Assembly: GCF_030604225.1 (NCBI RefSeq)
Contig: NZ_JAUVWH010000011.1
Coordinates: 1 to 35,808 of the forward strand
Direction of reading: 5' to 3'
DNA from: Geoalkalibacter sp.
GTDB taxonomy: Bacteria > Desulfobacterota > Desulfuromonadia > Desulfuromonadales > Geoalkalibacteraceae
Length of the DNA stretch: 35,808 bases
This document shows, one piece after another, positions 1 through 7,544 of this stretch. Under the pieces are notes generated by a model. The model was not told the DNA's origin. It did not search any database and worked only from the letters and a program-made list of their open reading frames with translations. Both the position numbers and the translations under genes were made by a program. Position 1 is the first letter of the stretch. Each line of letters begins with the position of its first letter.

Positions 1-184
1 AGTTGCCGCGCGCCGGCCAGGGCCGCGGCGTCGGCGGCGTTCTGCAATTCGCTGCGCGTGGCGTAGAGATAGCCGACATCCACGACCAGGGCGACCATTC
101 CGATCAAAAACATGAGCAGCACCGCCACGAGAACGGCGACGGCGCCCTTCTCCCCGACCCGATAAGGTTTAGCGGACTTATTCA
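1..184 (-). CDS. TadG-like Flp pilus-associated protein, N-terminal part (runs off window)
   Basis: My minus-strand translation from ATG at 184: MNKSAKPYRVGEKGAVAVLVAVLLMFLIGMVALVVDVGYLYATRSELQNAADAAALAGARQ; typical TadG/TadE-like N-terminus, ATG overlaps the upstream tadE stop. Confidence 0.75.
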
Positions 185-648
185 TAGCGCATCACCGTTG
201 TCGCACTGAGAGTCAGAATATTCGACCTGGCGTCACTGGAAAAAAGCTTCCCTAGGTTCGGCAGAAGCAAGAATTGATAGGGGTAATCGACCCTGACGGA
301 CAGATAGTCCAAGGGGCCTGAGTTGGTCGCGTTGGGGCAAATTTCCGTCCCTGGGGCGTCCTTGTCCATGCTGCAGACCTTGATGACAGGCAGGGTTTCC
401 GTGCTCGAAAACGAGACCAGTTTCTGACTGATGTAAGTGTTGATCTCATTTTTTATCTGCGTTTCCGATGCTCGCGGGCTTCCCGAGACAATGCCAAACC
501 TCGCCCCTTCGCGGCTGGCGTTGGTGAGCACCTGTTTGTTGTAGAAGATGAAGCCGTACTCGACAATGCCGAACAAAATCAGTACCAGCAGCGGCAAAAC
601 CACCGCGAATTCAACGGCCGCGCCACCTTTTTCGTTCCCGAGTCTCAT
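178..648 (-). CDS. TadE family pilus assembly protein
   Basis: MRLGNEKGGAAVEFAVVLPLLVLILFGIVEYGFIFYNKQVLTNASREGARFG: TadE-type N-terminal segment; 156 aa from the internal ATG of the listed ORF. Confidence 0.9.
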   Translation of the reverse strand: MRLGNEKGGAAVEFAVVLPLLVLILFGIVEYGFIFYNKQVLTNASREGARFGIVSGSPRASETQIKNEINTYISQKLVSFSSTETLPVIKVCSMDKDAPGTEICPNATNSGPLDYLSVRVDYPYQFLLLPNLGKLFSSDARSNILTLSATTVMRYE

Positions 649-668
649 ACCTTCACCTCTCGGCGTTC

Positions 669-941
669 CTACTTCCCGATGATCCCCAACTGAAACACCT
701 CGCGCCGGGTCGGCTCCTTGGCGAAGGACTTGTGATAGACACCCATGGCCGGTTCGGCGTGAATGCCCTCCAACCCCTCGGGTTGTGCCTCGGCATAGGG
801 AGCGTGAGGATAGGCGATCATCTTGTCCCAGCTTTCCATCTGCGCCTTGCCGAATTCGCGATCCAGGACATAGGCCTCTTCCTTCATGGCGCAGCCCGCG
901 CCAAACGCCAGCACCAGTGCGACAACGATCAATTTCTTCAT
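669..941 (-). CDS. small lipoprotein in Tad locus
   Basis: MKKLIVVALVLAFGAGCAMKEE lipobox; ATGA overlap with the cpaC stop. Confidence 0.75.
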   Translation of the reverse strand: MKKLIVVALVLAFGAGCAMKEEAYVLDREFGKAQMESWDKMIAYPHAPYAEAQPEGLEGIHAEPAMGVYHKSFAKEPTRREVFQLGIIGK

Positions 942-2503
942 TGGGATGTCTCCTTCCGCGTCGCCATGGGCTGATAACCGAACGACCCCTCCAGCCCACC
1001 GCGGCGTGCCGCCGACACGGGCGGCAGAAAACCGTGGCGGCTCAGGTCCGAGGGCTGATCCGGCGCGCGCCGGCCTTCCAGGCGTCCCTCGAGATAGAAT
1101 TCAAAGGCGTTGGGTGTTTGGAAATTCTCGCCGGGAAATTTCAACTCGCCTTCCTTGACGGGCTTGACCAGATGGGGCGTCACGGCGATGAGCAGGTCGG
1201 TCTTCTGCTGCTGGTACGAAGTGCTGCGGAACAACTGCCCAAGAATCGGGATGTCGCCCAGACCCGGAACCTTTCTCACCTGCTCGCGCAGGTCGTCCTG
1301 CAGCAGGCCGGCCAGGGCCAGGGTCTGGCCGTCGTAGAGTTCGACGGTGGTGTCGAGCTTGCGCGTCGCCAGGTTGGGCACGATGAAATTGGTGCCGACG
1401 ATGCCCGCCGGAATGCTGCTGGTCGAGGCGATCTGGCTGACGCTGGGCGCCACGCGCAGGCTGATCTTGCCGTCGGCGAGCACGATGGGCGTGAAGCGCA
1501 GGGCGACGCCGAATTCCTTGAACTCGATGGAGATTTCGTTGAGTCCCGAGGACACGGGAATGGGGAACTCGCCCCCGGCGAGAAAGCTCGCCTCCTTGCC
1601 GCTCTGGGTCACCAGACGCGGCTCGGCGAGAATGCGGGCCAGGCCCTCGGTTTCAAGAAGGTTGAGGGCCAGCTTGAAGTTGTCGATTTGCACGAACATG
1701 TTGGCCGCGTTGCCGGCGAAATTGACCAACAGAGAGCTGGGGTTCTGGATCAGCCCGTCGATGGCGCCCTCAAAAATGCCCGACTGGAAAGGCGCGCTTG
1801 GAAAGTTCGCATTGATGAAGGCGTTTTCAATGGGCGTGAAAACATTACCGACCCCGAAAGCCCCCTGAAAATCGTTCCCCAGCCCTTCCAGGCCGAATCC
1901 CGCCTGCAAATCCTTACCGGAGCTGCGCGTCACCTCGGCGAACTTCACTTCGAGGAGCACCTGCTGCACGCCGCCGACGCGCAGCAGATTGGTGATGCCG
2001 CCGCCGGAAACGCCCGTGCCGGCGGCGCCGTCATCCACTTCGGCGAGGGCGGGCATGAAGGTACGCGTCAGGCGCAGCACCTGCTCCACCACCTCGGGTC
2101 CCGACACCGTGCCGCTCAGCACCACGCCGGTTTCCGAGCCGTGCACCTGGATCTCCTCGTTGGGAAACAACTGATGGATCTTTTCCTTGAGAGCAACGAG
2201 ATCCAGGGCCACCACCACGTCGAGCACCACCTTGTCGCGCCCCTCTTCCCAGAGGATCACCGTGGTGTAGCCGGGATTCTTGCCGTAGGCGTAAAGCTCG
2301 CGCGGCGAGATGATGACCACGTCGGCGATGTCGGGGTTGACCACCGAGGCGCGCTTGACCGGCGCCGCCGTGTCGATGAACCCGGTGCCGCCGATCTTGA
2401 GATTGAGGGTGCGGCGCGGCGTGCCGTCGGCCCAGGCTGGGCCCAGGCCGAGCAGCAGCACCAGGCCGAGCAGCGCGATGCGAAGAAAGAAGCGGAAATC
2501 CAT
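938..2503 (-). CDS. cpaC: Flp pilus secretin (CpaC/RcpA, type II/III secretion secretin family)
   Basis: 521 aa; signal peptide, BON-like N-terminal region, secretin domain ending ...LPGLGDIPILGQLFRSTSYQQQKTDLLIAVTPHLVKP. Confidence 0.92.
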   Translation of the reverse strand: MDFRFFLRIALLGLVLLLGLGPAWADGTPRRTLNLKIGGTGFIDTAAPVKRASVVNPDIADVVIISPRELYAYGKNPGYTTVILWEEGRDKVVLDVVVALDLVALKEKIHQLFPNEEIQVHGSETGVVLSGTVSGPEVVEQVLRLTRTFMPALAEVDDGAAGTGVSGGGITNLLRVGGVQQVLLEVKFAEVTRSSGKDLQAGFGLEGLGNDFQGAFGVGNVFTPIENAFINANFPSAPFQSGIFEGAIDGLIQNPSSLLVNFAGNAANMFVQIDNFKLALNLLETEGLARILAEPRLVTQSGKEASFLAGGEFPIPVSSGLNEISIEFKEFGVALRFTPIVLADGKISLRVAPSVSQIASTSSIPAGIVGTNFIVPNLATRKLDTTVELYDGQTLALAGLLQDDLREQVRKVPGLGDIPILGQLFRSTSYQQQKTDLLIAVTPHLVKPVKEGELKFPGENFQTPNAFEFYLEGRLEGRRAPDQPSDLSRHGFLPPVSAARRGGLEGSFGYQPMATRKETSQ

Positions 2504-2553
2504 GCCTTGCCCTCCGATAACATGAGAATGGAACGCGTTGCGCCGAACAGCCC

Positions 2554-3402
2554 TCAGATTTTTTCCTCGGATTCGACGTTCTTGAACTTGATTTCCTCGG
2601 CGTCCGAGCGCCGGATCACCTCGACGGCAAAGGGCGGCGCCTTGGGCGGCTGAGGCGCCCTGGGGCGCGGCCGATACACCTGGGCGGGGGGCGCCTCGAC
2701 CTGGGCCACTTGGGGCGCGAGCTGGGGCGCGACCTCGTCGAGGGGATTGCGCAACGCCAGCTGCACGCTGCCCTGGCTGGTCTGCAAGGCCAGCTTTTCG
2801 GCCTGCTCGGGGCTCAGCTTCAGAGTCACGGTCTTGACGACCTTGGGCTTGCCGTCCTCATTGGTGGTTTCCTGGGCGATGGCCAGCACCTCGATACGCT
2901 CCAGCAGGGTGCGCGCCTTGACGGCCTTGTTGCCCTGGTCGTCGATGGCAATGACGTCGACGTAGGTATTGGGCAGAATGAAGCCGCCCACGCCGATGAC
3001 CTCATCGACGCGGATGGCCATGGCCCGATGGCCCGGCGCGATGGCGGCCACCAGCCCGGGACCCGAACCGGGCGCGGCCAGATCGGCGGCCAGGACCGGA
3101 TGACCGGCGCGCAGCCGCGCCACGGCCACGCGCCCTTCGCAGGCGGCGACGTCGCTGAACGATCCCTGGGGCACGCCGCCCCGGGGCCAGTCCGCGAGGG
3201 TCAGGTTGGCCGCGCTCAGGGGTGTGCCCACTTCGAGATCGCGCGCGGCGATGACCACTCTGGCCGTGGGAACGGCCTCCTGCTGTATGACCGCCACCTC
3301 GGGCGGGGTCTGCCGGGACAGCCAGCGATTGGCCAGCACCACGGCGAAGAGCCCGGAAAGAATGGCCACGGACAGGGCTAGAACGGCGCCGTACTTCTTC
3401 AT
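2554..3402 (-). CDS. cpaB: Flp pilus assembly protein CpaB/RcpC (SAF domain)
   Basis: VVIAARDLEVGTPLSAANLTLADWPRGGVPQGSFSDV...PGHRAMAIRVDEVIGVGGFILPNTYVDVI is typical of CpaB. Confidence 0.92.
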   Translation of the reverse strand: MKKYGAVLALSVAILSGLFAVVLANRWLSRQTPPEVAVIQQEAVPTARVVIAARDLEVGTPLSAANLTLADWPRGGVPQGSFSDVAACEGRVAVARLRAGHPVLAADLAAPGSGPGLVAAIAPGHRAMAIRVDEVIGVGGFILPNTYVDVIAIDDQGNKAVKARTLLERIEVLAIAQETTNEDGKPKVVKTVTLKLSPEQAEKLALQTSQGSVQLALRNPLDEVAPQLAPQVAQVEAPPAQVYRPRPRAPQPPKAPPFAVEVIRRSDAEEIKFKNVESEEKI

Positions 3403-3433
3403 GGCGTGCCTCCAAAATTACGTGGGATGAAAC

Positions 3434-4042
3434 TCACAAGGATTTGAGCAGGGTAAAGATGCTGCCCCACTGCACGTAACTGAAAAAACCAAAGGCGATG
3501 GCCGAGGCGTAGGGAAAACGCAGCTTCTCCGTCGTCGCGGGCCGCAGCACCTCGACGTCCCGGGTGCCGGCGAAGGCCATCAGTGCGCGCCCCGCTCCAG
3601 CGGCCTTCTCTAAAAAATTCCGAGAAAACAGATAATGCAGAATGGAAAAGAGCCCACCGAAGAGGGCAATGTAAAGAAACACCTGCACAATGGTCACTGG
3701 CCCTAGCAGGGCGCCCAGAGCGGCAAGGGCCTTGACGTCCCCGCCGCCCATGAGATAGGGGATCAGGAGCAGGGAAAAACCGACGATACAACCGACGAGC
3801 GCTGTACCAAATCCTGCCAACCCAGCGACCCAGAGATTATAAATTGCGCCCGCCCCAAAAAGAATTAAGTTGAGAATGTTTGGTATTTTCGAGAAGAACG
3901 TGTCAATGAAACAAGCAGCTGCAAGATAATAGGCAGGGACTACCAATAAAAAAGCCGTGTTCTCTAAAGCAAGAAGCAGTGAAATGGCAACGCCTGCAAA
4001 TCCAATTAAGAGGCTAGAAAAATTAATATGCAAAATCGCCAT
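3434..4042 (-). CDS. cpaA: prepilin peptidase (CpaA/TadV, A24 family)
   Basis: Polytopic; DTFFSKIPNILNLILFGAGAIYN ... GGGDVKALAALGALLGP, with the GGGDVK active-site motif. Confidence 0.88.
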   Translation of the reverse strand: MAILHINFSSLLIGFAGVAISLLLALENTAFLLVVPAYYLAAACFIDTFFSKIPNILNLILFGAGAIYNLWVAGLAGFGTALVGCIVGFSLLLIPYLMGGGDVKALAALGALLGPVTIVQVFLYIALFGGLFSILHYLFSRNFLEKAAGAGRALMAFAGTRDVEVLRPATTEKLRFPYASAIAFGFFSYVQWGSIFTLLKSL

Positions 4043-4073
4043 TTCACTGCGTCCTTAGCCATGAATTTTCAGA

Positions 4074-4262
4074 CTAGCCACCTGCCGGGGGAGCGCCTGC
4101 CGGGAGCGCTTTTTCAACAGCATCAAAGGCATCATTCAATTTCGGACCGATCAAAAGAATAGTGGCAACACAAACAGCAATAATCCCAGCCACCAACACA
4201 CCATACTCAACCGCCGACGCACCTTCCTCATCCTTCCACAGTTGCTTCATTTTCTCGATCAT
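4074..4262 (-). CDS. flp: Flp family type IVb pilin
   Basis: MIEKMKQLWKDEEGASAVEYGVLVAGIIAVCVATILLIGPKLNDAFDAV; classic Flp pilin; ATG at 4262 preceded by AAAGGAG. Confidence 0.93.
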   Translation of the reverse strand: MIEKMKQLWKDEEGASAVEYGVLVAGIIAVCVATILLIGPKLNDAFDAVEKALPAGAPPAGG

Positions 4263-4350
4263 GACAGTCTCCTTTGTCGTTTTCGGATGGAACCCCTCCA
4301 CCCCAGGTTTGTATTGGTACCCCGCAAGCCCTCCTCACGGGAACCTTGGT

Positions 4351-4812
4351 TCATGCCCCTCCGGGCAGGAATGCTGCATTTGTCATCCCGACCGCGCCGA
4401 AAACGGGATCCGTGGCGAAGGCCCGGGAGAGCAGTTGCTCGGGGGTCGTGGCGTCGTCGGGATAGACGGCCAGGCCGAGCTCAAACCGCTCGCTCTTGAT
4501 GCTGCACAGAAACAGCAGGCGCTTTCTGACGGTCCGGGCGCCGACCAGATCGGTTTCCGGCAAAAGTATCCCCACCCTCTGCACGGAGGCCTCCCAAGAG
4601 GGCAGCGCCAGGGCGTAATCGGACGTCCGCAGTTCGGCGCGGATCTCGGCGGCCATATCCACCGCGTGCAATCCGGCTATGGCCAGGCCGAACACGGAGA
4701 AAAACCGGTTGTGCCGCTCGCTGCGCTCTTTTTCGTAGGCCAACAGGTCCCGAAAATTCCAGTACCGGCAGTCCTGTCGTTCTATGGGGAATTTCCGTCG
4801 GCACGGCGGCAT
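4351..4812 (-). CDS. degenerate GGDEF-like domain protein (start uncertain)
   Basis: CRYWNFRDLLAYEKERSERHNRFFSVFGLAI...RTSDYALALPSWEASVQRVGILLPETDLVGARTVRKRL...FELGLAVYPDDATTPEQLLSRA follows the GGDEF-fold pattern but lacks a GGDEF motif; sits between the sigma-54 promoter and flp. Confidence 0.5.
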   Translation of the reverse strand: MPPCRRKFPIERQDCRYWNFRDLLAYEKERSERHNRFFSVFGLAIAGLHAVDMAAEIRAELRTSDYALALPSWEASVQRVGILLPETDLVGARTVRKRLLFLCSIKSERFELGLAVYPDDATTPEQLLSRAFATDPVFGAVGMTNAAFLPGGA

Positions 4813-4866
4813 GGGTACCTGAAATCCATCAAGGGTTTGATCTCATCGGCGTCGGCTTTCATGAAT

Positions 4867-4883
4867 AGCAACGCCCGTGCCCA
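4867..4883 (-). promoter_or_regulatory. sigma-54 (-24/-12) promoter of the Tad operon
   Basis: Minus strand GGGCACGGGCGTTGCT against consensus TGGCACGNNNNTTGCW; GG-N10-GC spacing is exact. Confidence 0.7.
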
Positions 4884-4980
4884 GACGCTCCACTCCTACA
4901 AAAAATCCACAAGATATTGTTATGACTACATTTTTCGATGCGCCGCGAAATGTCTTAGCCTGGCGTTCCTGCACGACTTC

Positions 4981-5021
4981 TTGTGACAGATGACAACCCT
5001 GGCATGACAGGCGTGTCACAG
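4981..5021. promoter_or_regulatory. putative enhancer (UAS) cluster of TGACA/TGTCA motifs
   Basis: TTGTGACAGATGACAACCCTGGCATGACAGGCGTGTCACAG: three TGACA plus one inverted TGTCA, about 100-150 bp upstream of the sigma-54 site. Confidence 0.4.
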
Positions 5022-5039
5022 TGGGGGCGCAGCGCGGGC

Positions 5040-5072
5040 AAAAAAAAACGCCTCACTCCGAGGAGCAAGGCG
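5040..5072 (-). terminator. rho-independent terminator downstream of the PilZ-AAA+ regulator
   Basis: Minus strand CGCCTTGCTCCTCGGAGTGAGGCG followed by a run of at least 9 T. Confidence 0.8.
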
Positions 5073-5100
5073 CGGCGAAATAAGACGGACTTGAGGAGAT

Positions 5101-6399
5101 TCAGGCTTGGGGCGTGGAGTGCGGCAGGGCGGCCTCGGGGTATTGCTCGAGTTTTCTGAGCAAGGTGCGGTAGGAGATCCCGAGCTGAACGGCGGCGCGG
5201 GTTCGGTTTTGACCGCACATGTCCAGGGCCTTGATGATCAGCGCCTGCTCGATGCGCGCGGTGAGGCTGGTGGTGATCTCGGGCAGGGAACTCGCGCCGA
5301 GATCGAGATCGGCGCCCAGGCCCACGGCCTGAAGGACGGCGGTCATGGCCGGCGTGGGCGGGGCGGGCGCCTCCACCGGGCCGATGAATTTACCCATCAG
5401 GGCCGTCTGCTTCATGTAATTTTCCAGCTCGCGAACGTTGCCCGGCCAGGAGTAGTTGCCGAGGATCTCGAGATCTGCGGCGCCAAGGGTCCGGCTGGGA
5501 CGCCCGAACTGCTCACCGTAGGTCGTGAGGAAATAATTGGCGAGGAGCATCAGGTCTTCCCGGCGCTCGCGCAGGGGCGGCAGGTGGATGGGCATTTCGC
5601 AGAGGCGATAGAAGAGGTCGCGGCGGAAGCTGCCCTCACGCACCGCTTGTTCCAGATCGCGGTTGGTGGTGGCGATGATGCCGGCCTTGACCGGCACGGG
5701 CTTGGAGCCGCCGACGGGGATGAACTGCTTGTCTTCCAGGACGCTTAGGAGCTTGGCCTGGAGATGGGGGTGGATTTCCGAAATCTCGTCGAGGAGGATG
5801 GTCCCCTCGCCGGCCAGACGGAAATAACCCGGCGCCGAAGCCTTGGCATCGGTGAAGGCGCCCTTTTCATGGCCAAAGAGTTCGCTTTCGAACAAGGAAT
5901 CGGGAATGCTCGGACAGTTGACGCGAATGAAGGGATGCTGCGCGCCGCGACAGACCTCATGGATCAGCTTGGCGAGAACGTTCTTCCCGGTGCCGGTTTC
6001 CCCGCGAATGAGAATATTGAGGCCGGACCGGCAGACCTGGTTGAGCAGAAACTTGATTTCGAGAATGGCGGGAGAGACGCCGACCATGGGCGGCCCGCAG
6101 AGCAGCAGGGTTTTTTCTTCCAGCTCGACGCCGAGGGTCTGGCAGCCCTGGCGCAAGGCCTTGCGACGGATGGTGCCGATGCCGAGTTCATAGGTCTTGT
6201 TCGCGCCGAAGGACAGGCTCAAGAAGAGCTGCCGGGCGGAACCCAGGTCGACCCCCTCGGGAAGCTTGAGGAGCAACCCCGCCGGACTGGCATTGAGAAG
6301 CTGGGCGGGAAAGCATTCCGCCCGGTTCTCGACAGGACTTACAAAAAGCGGCAGGCGCAAGGCCTCCCTGCGGTGGCAGCGTCGGTCATCCTGATTCAT
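5101..6399 (-). CDS. sigma-54-dependent enhancer-binding protein with N-terminal PilZ-like domain, AAA+ and Fis-type HTH
   Basis: N-terminus RREALR...NASPAG (PilZ RxxxR and [D/N]xSxxG); AAA+ GETGTGKN...ELFGHEKGAFTDA...GTILLDEI...YSWPGNVRELEN; C-terminal NRTRAAVQLGISYRTLLRKL HTH. Confidence 0.9.
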   Translation of the reverse strand: MNQDDRRCHRREALRLPLFVSPVENRAECFPAQLLNASPAGLLLKLPEGVDLGSARQLFLSLSFGANKTYELGIGTIRRKALRQGCQTLGVELEEKTLLLCGPPMVGVSPAILEIKFLLNQVCRSGLNILIRGETGTGKNVLAKLIHEVCRGAQHPFIRVNCPSIPDSLFESELFGHEKGAFTDAKASAPGYFRLAGEGTILLDEISEIHPHLQAKLLSVLEDKQFIPVGGSKPVPVKAGIIATTNRDLEQAVREGSFRRDLFYRLCEMPIHLPPLRERREDLMLLANYFLTTYGEQFGRPSRTLGAADLEILGNYSWPGNVRELENYMKQTALMGKFIGPVEAPAPPTPAMTAVLQAVGLGADLDLGASSLPEITTSLTARIEQALIIKALDMCGQNRTRAAVQLGISYRTLLRKLEQYPEAALPHSTPQA

Positions 6400-6485
6400 G
6401 GCAACCCCCTCGGGCCCGAACGAATGCGCTCAAGAAACACGAAGATTAGATAATTCTATACTCGCCGGACCGCAAAGCGCAACTA

Positions 6486-6508
6486 AAAATTAAATTTCAC
6501 TTAATTTT
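6486..6508. repeat. perfect inverted repeat upstream of the regulator gene
   Basis: AAAATTAA-atttcac-TTAATTTT. Confidence 0.5.
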
Positions 6509-6818
6509 GACGACCTTACTTTCTTGCGTCCTCCCGGAAACCGATGCTCATTCAACAGTTTTGCCAGGGCGGAGGACTGGGGTACTCATTCCCTGGATCA
6601 ACGCAACCTGCCCACGCACATACCGCCCAAAAGTCAACTCAAAATGCAATCATATCAGGGATATACGAGGGAAAGGGACACGCTTTTCATAAAAAATAAA
6701 AAACATTATAAAATCTTTTATTAGAGCTTTTACGGATTATGTCAAAAAATTTTTGATGAACTGTAAGGCTGTCCGACACAAATTGTCGAAAAATTTTACA
6801 GTGACGTGCGTTGTTCCG

Positions 6819-6850
6819 AAAAAACGGCCCGCCACCCTTGGCGAGCCGGT
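6819..6850 (-). terminator. rho-independent terminator of the small selenoprotein-like gene
   Basis: Minus strand GGCTCGCC-AAGGGT-GGCGGGCC-GTTTTTT; 8-bp stem whose single U.G wobble is only allowed in the minus transcript. Confidence 0.8.
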
Positions 6851-6861
6851 CTCAAATCAAT

Positions 6862-7020
6862 TCACCGATCTTTCGCATCCTCTTCCGCTTTTTTCTTGTC
6901 CCTCCCGCCGGGAGAGCAGCTGTCGGCGATTCAGGTCGACACGCCGAGGCGCGGCAGAATCCAGCGGTTGAGCACGAACCAGACGGCGAGGACACCGAGT
7001 AGAATCCAGAGGTCACCCAT
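6862..7020 (-). CDS. candidate small membrane selenoprotein (52 aa, Sec at in-frame UGA 6931-6933)
   Basis: AAAGGAG Shine-Dalgarno then MGDLWILLGVLAVWFVLNRWILPRLGVST-U-IADSCSPGGRDKKKAEEDAKDR*; hairpin directly after the UGA; own promoter and terminator. Confidence 0.55.
6900..6916 (-). promoter_or_regulatory. SECIS-like hairpin
   Basis: CUCUCCC-GGC-GGGAGGG, 7-bp stem; apical loop starts about 22 nt after the UGA and begins with G. Confidence 0.5.
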
Positions 7021-7046
7021 GAGCTTCTCCTTTCGCTTTTCATGCG

Positions 7047-7075
7047 AATATATCTATTTTTGCATGAACAATCAA
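7047..7075 (-). promoter_or_regulatory. sigma-70-type promoter of the small selenoprotein-like gene
   Basis: Minus strand TTGATT-17 nt-TATATT, between the usp stop and the small ORF ribosome binding site. Confidence 0.6.
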
Positions 7076-7103
7076 GAGCGCGGCTGACCCTTGGGGAACC
7101 TGA

Positions 7104-7535
7104 TCAGATGAGCAGCACGGGGCAGCGCACCTGATGGACGACGTAATTGGCCACGGAGCCGAACAGCACGTCGCGGATTTCGCCCATGTGGCCGCGGCCG
7201 ATGACCAGCAGCTGGAAATTCTCGCTGTTGGCGATGCGTGGAATGAGCTCGCGGGGATTGCCCAGTTCCAGGCGCGGCACCACCTGAAGACCGGCGGCGG
7301 CGAGGCGCTCCTGGGTTTTTTGCAGGAACTGCTCACCGGTGGCGCGGGCACGCTCTCGCACCATGTCCATCTGGAAATCGGGGATCATGCGGTAGGCGAG
7401 TTTGTCGATGCTCACCACGTGCAGCAGGGTCAGGGGCGGGGAAAAGCGCTCGCGGTTGGCCAGCACGTAATCCAGGGTGCGCTTGGAGGTCTCCGAATCG
7501 TCGAGGGGCAGCAGGATCTTGAGTTCCATGGACAT
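7104..7535 (-). CDS. universal stress protein (UspA family)
   Basis: KILLPLDDSETSKRTLDYVLANRE...LLVIGRGHMGEIRDVLFGSVANYVVHQVRCPVLLI. Confidence 0.93.
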   Translation of the reverse strand: MSMELKILLPLDDSETSKRTLDYVLANRERFSPPLTLLHVVSIDKLAYRMIPDFQMDMVRERARATGEQFLQKTQERLAAAGLQVVPRLELGNPRELIPRIANSENFQLLVIGRGHMGEIRDVLFGSVANYVVHQVRCPVLLI

Positions 7536-7544
7536 CCTCCTGAA

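Noticed and set aside
785-2653. Plus-strand ORF of 622 aa antisense to cpaC
   Set aside because: Shadow ORF; composition is non-protein-like and the minus strand is a convincing secretin.
6509-6640. Possible c-di-GMP (GEMM-I) riboswitch on the minus strand upstream of the PilZ regulator
   Set aside because: GGCAAAAC and GGACGCAAG resemble GEMM motifs, but the short P2 hairpin and the P3/GGTAGGTAGCGGGG-like part are not found; too weak without an Infernal scan.
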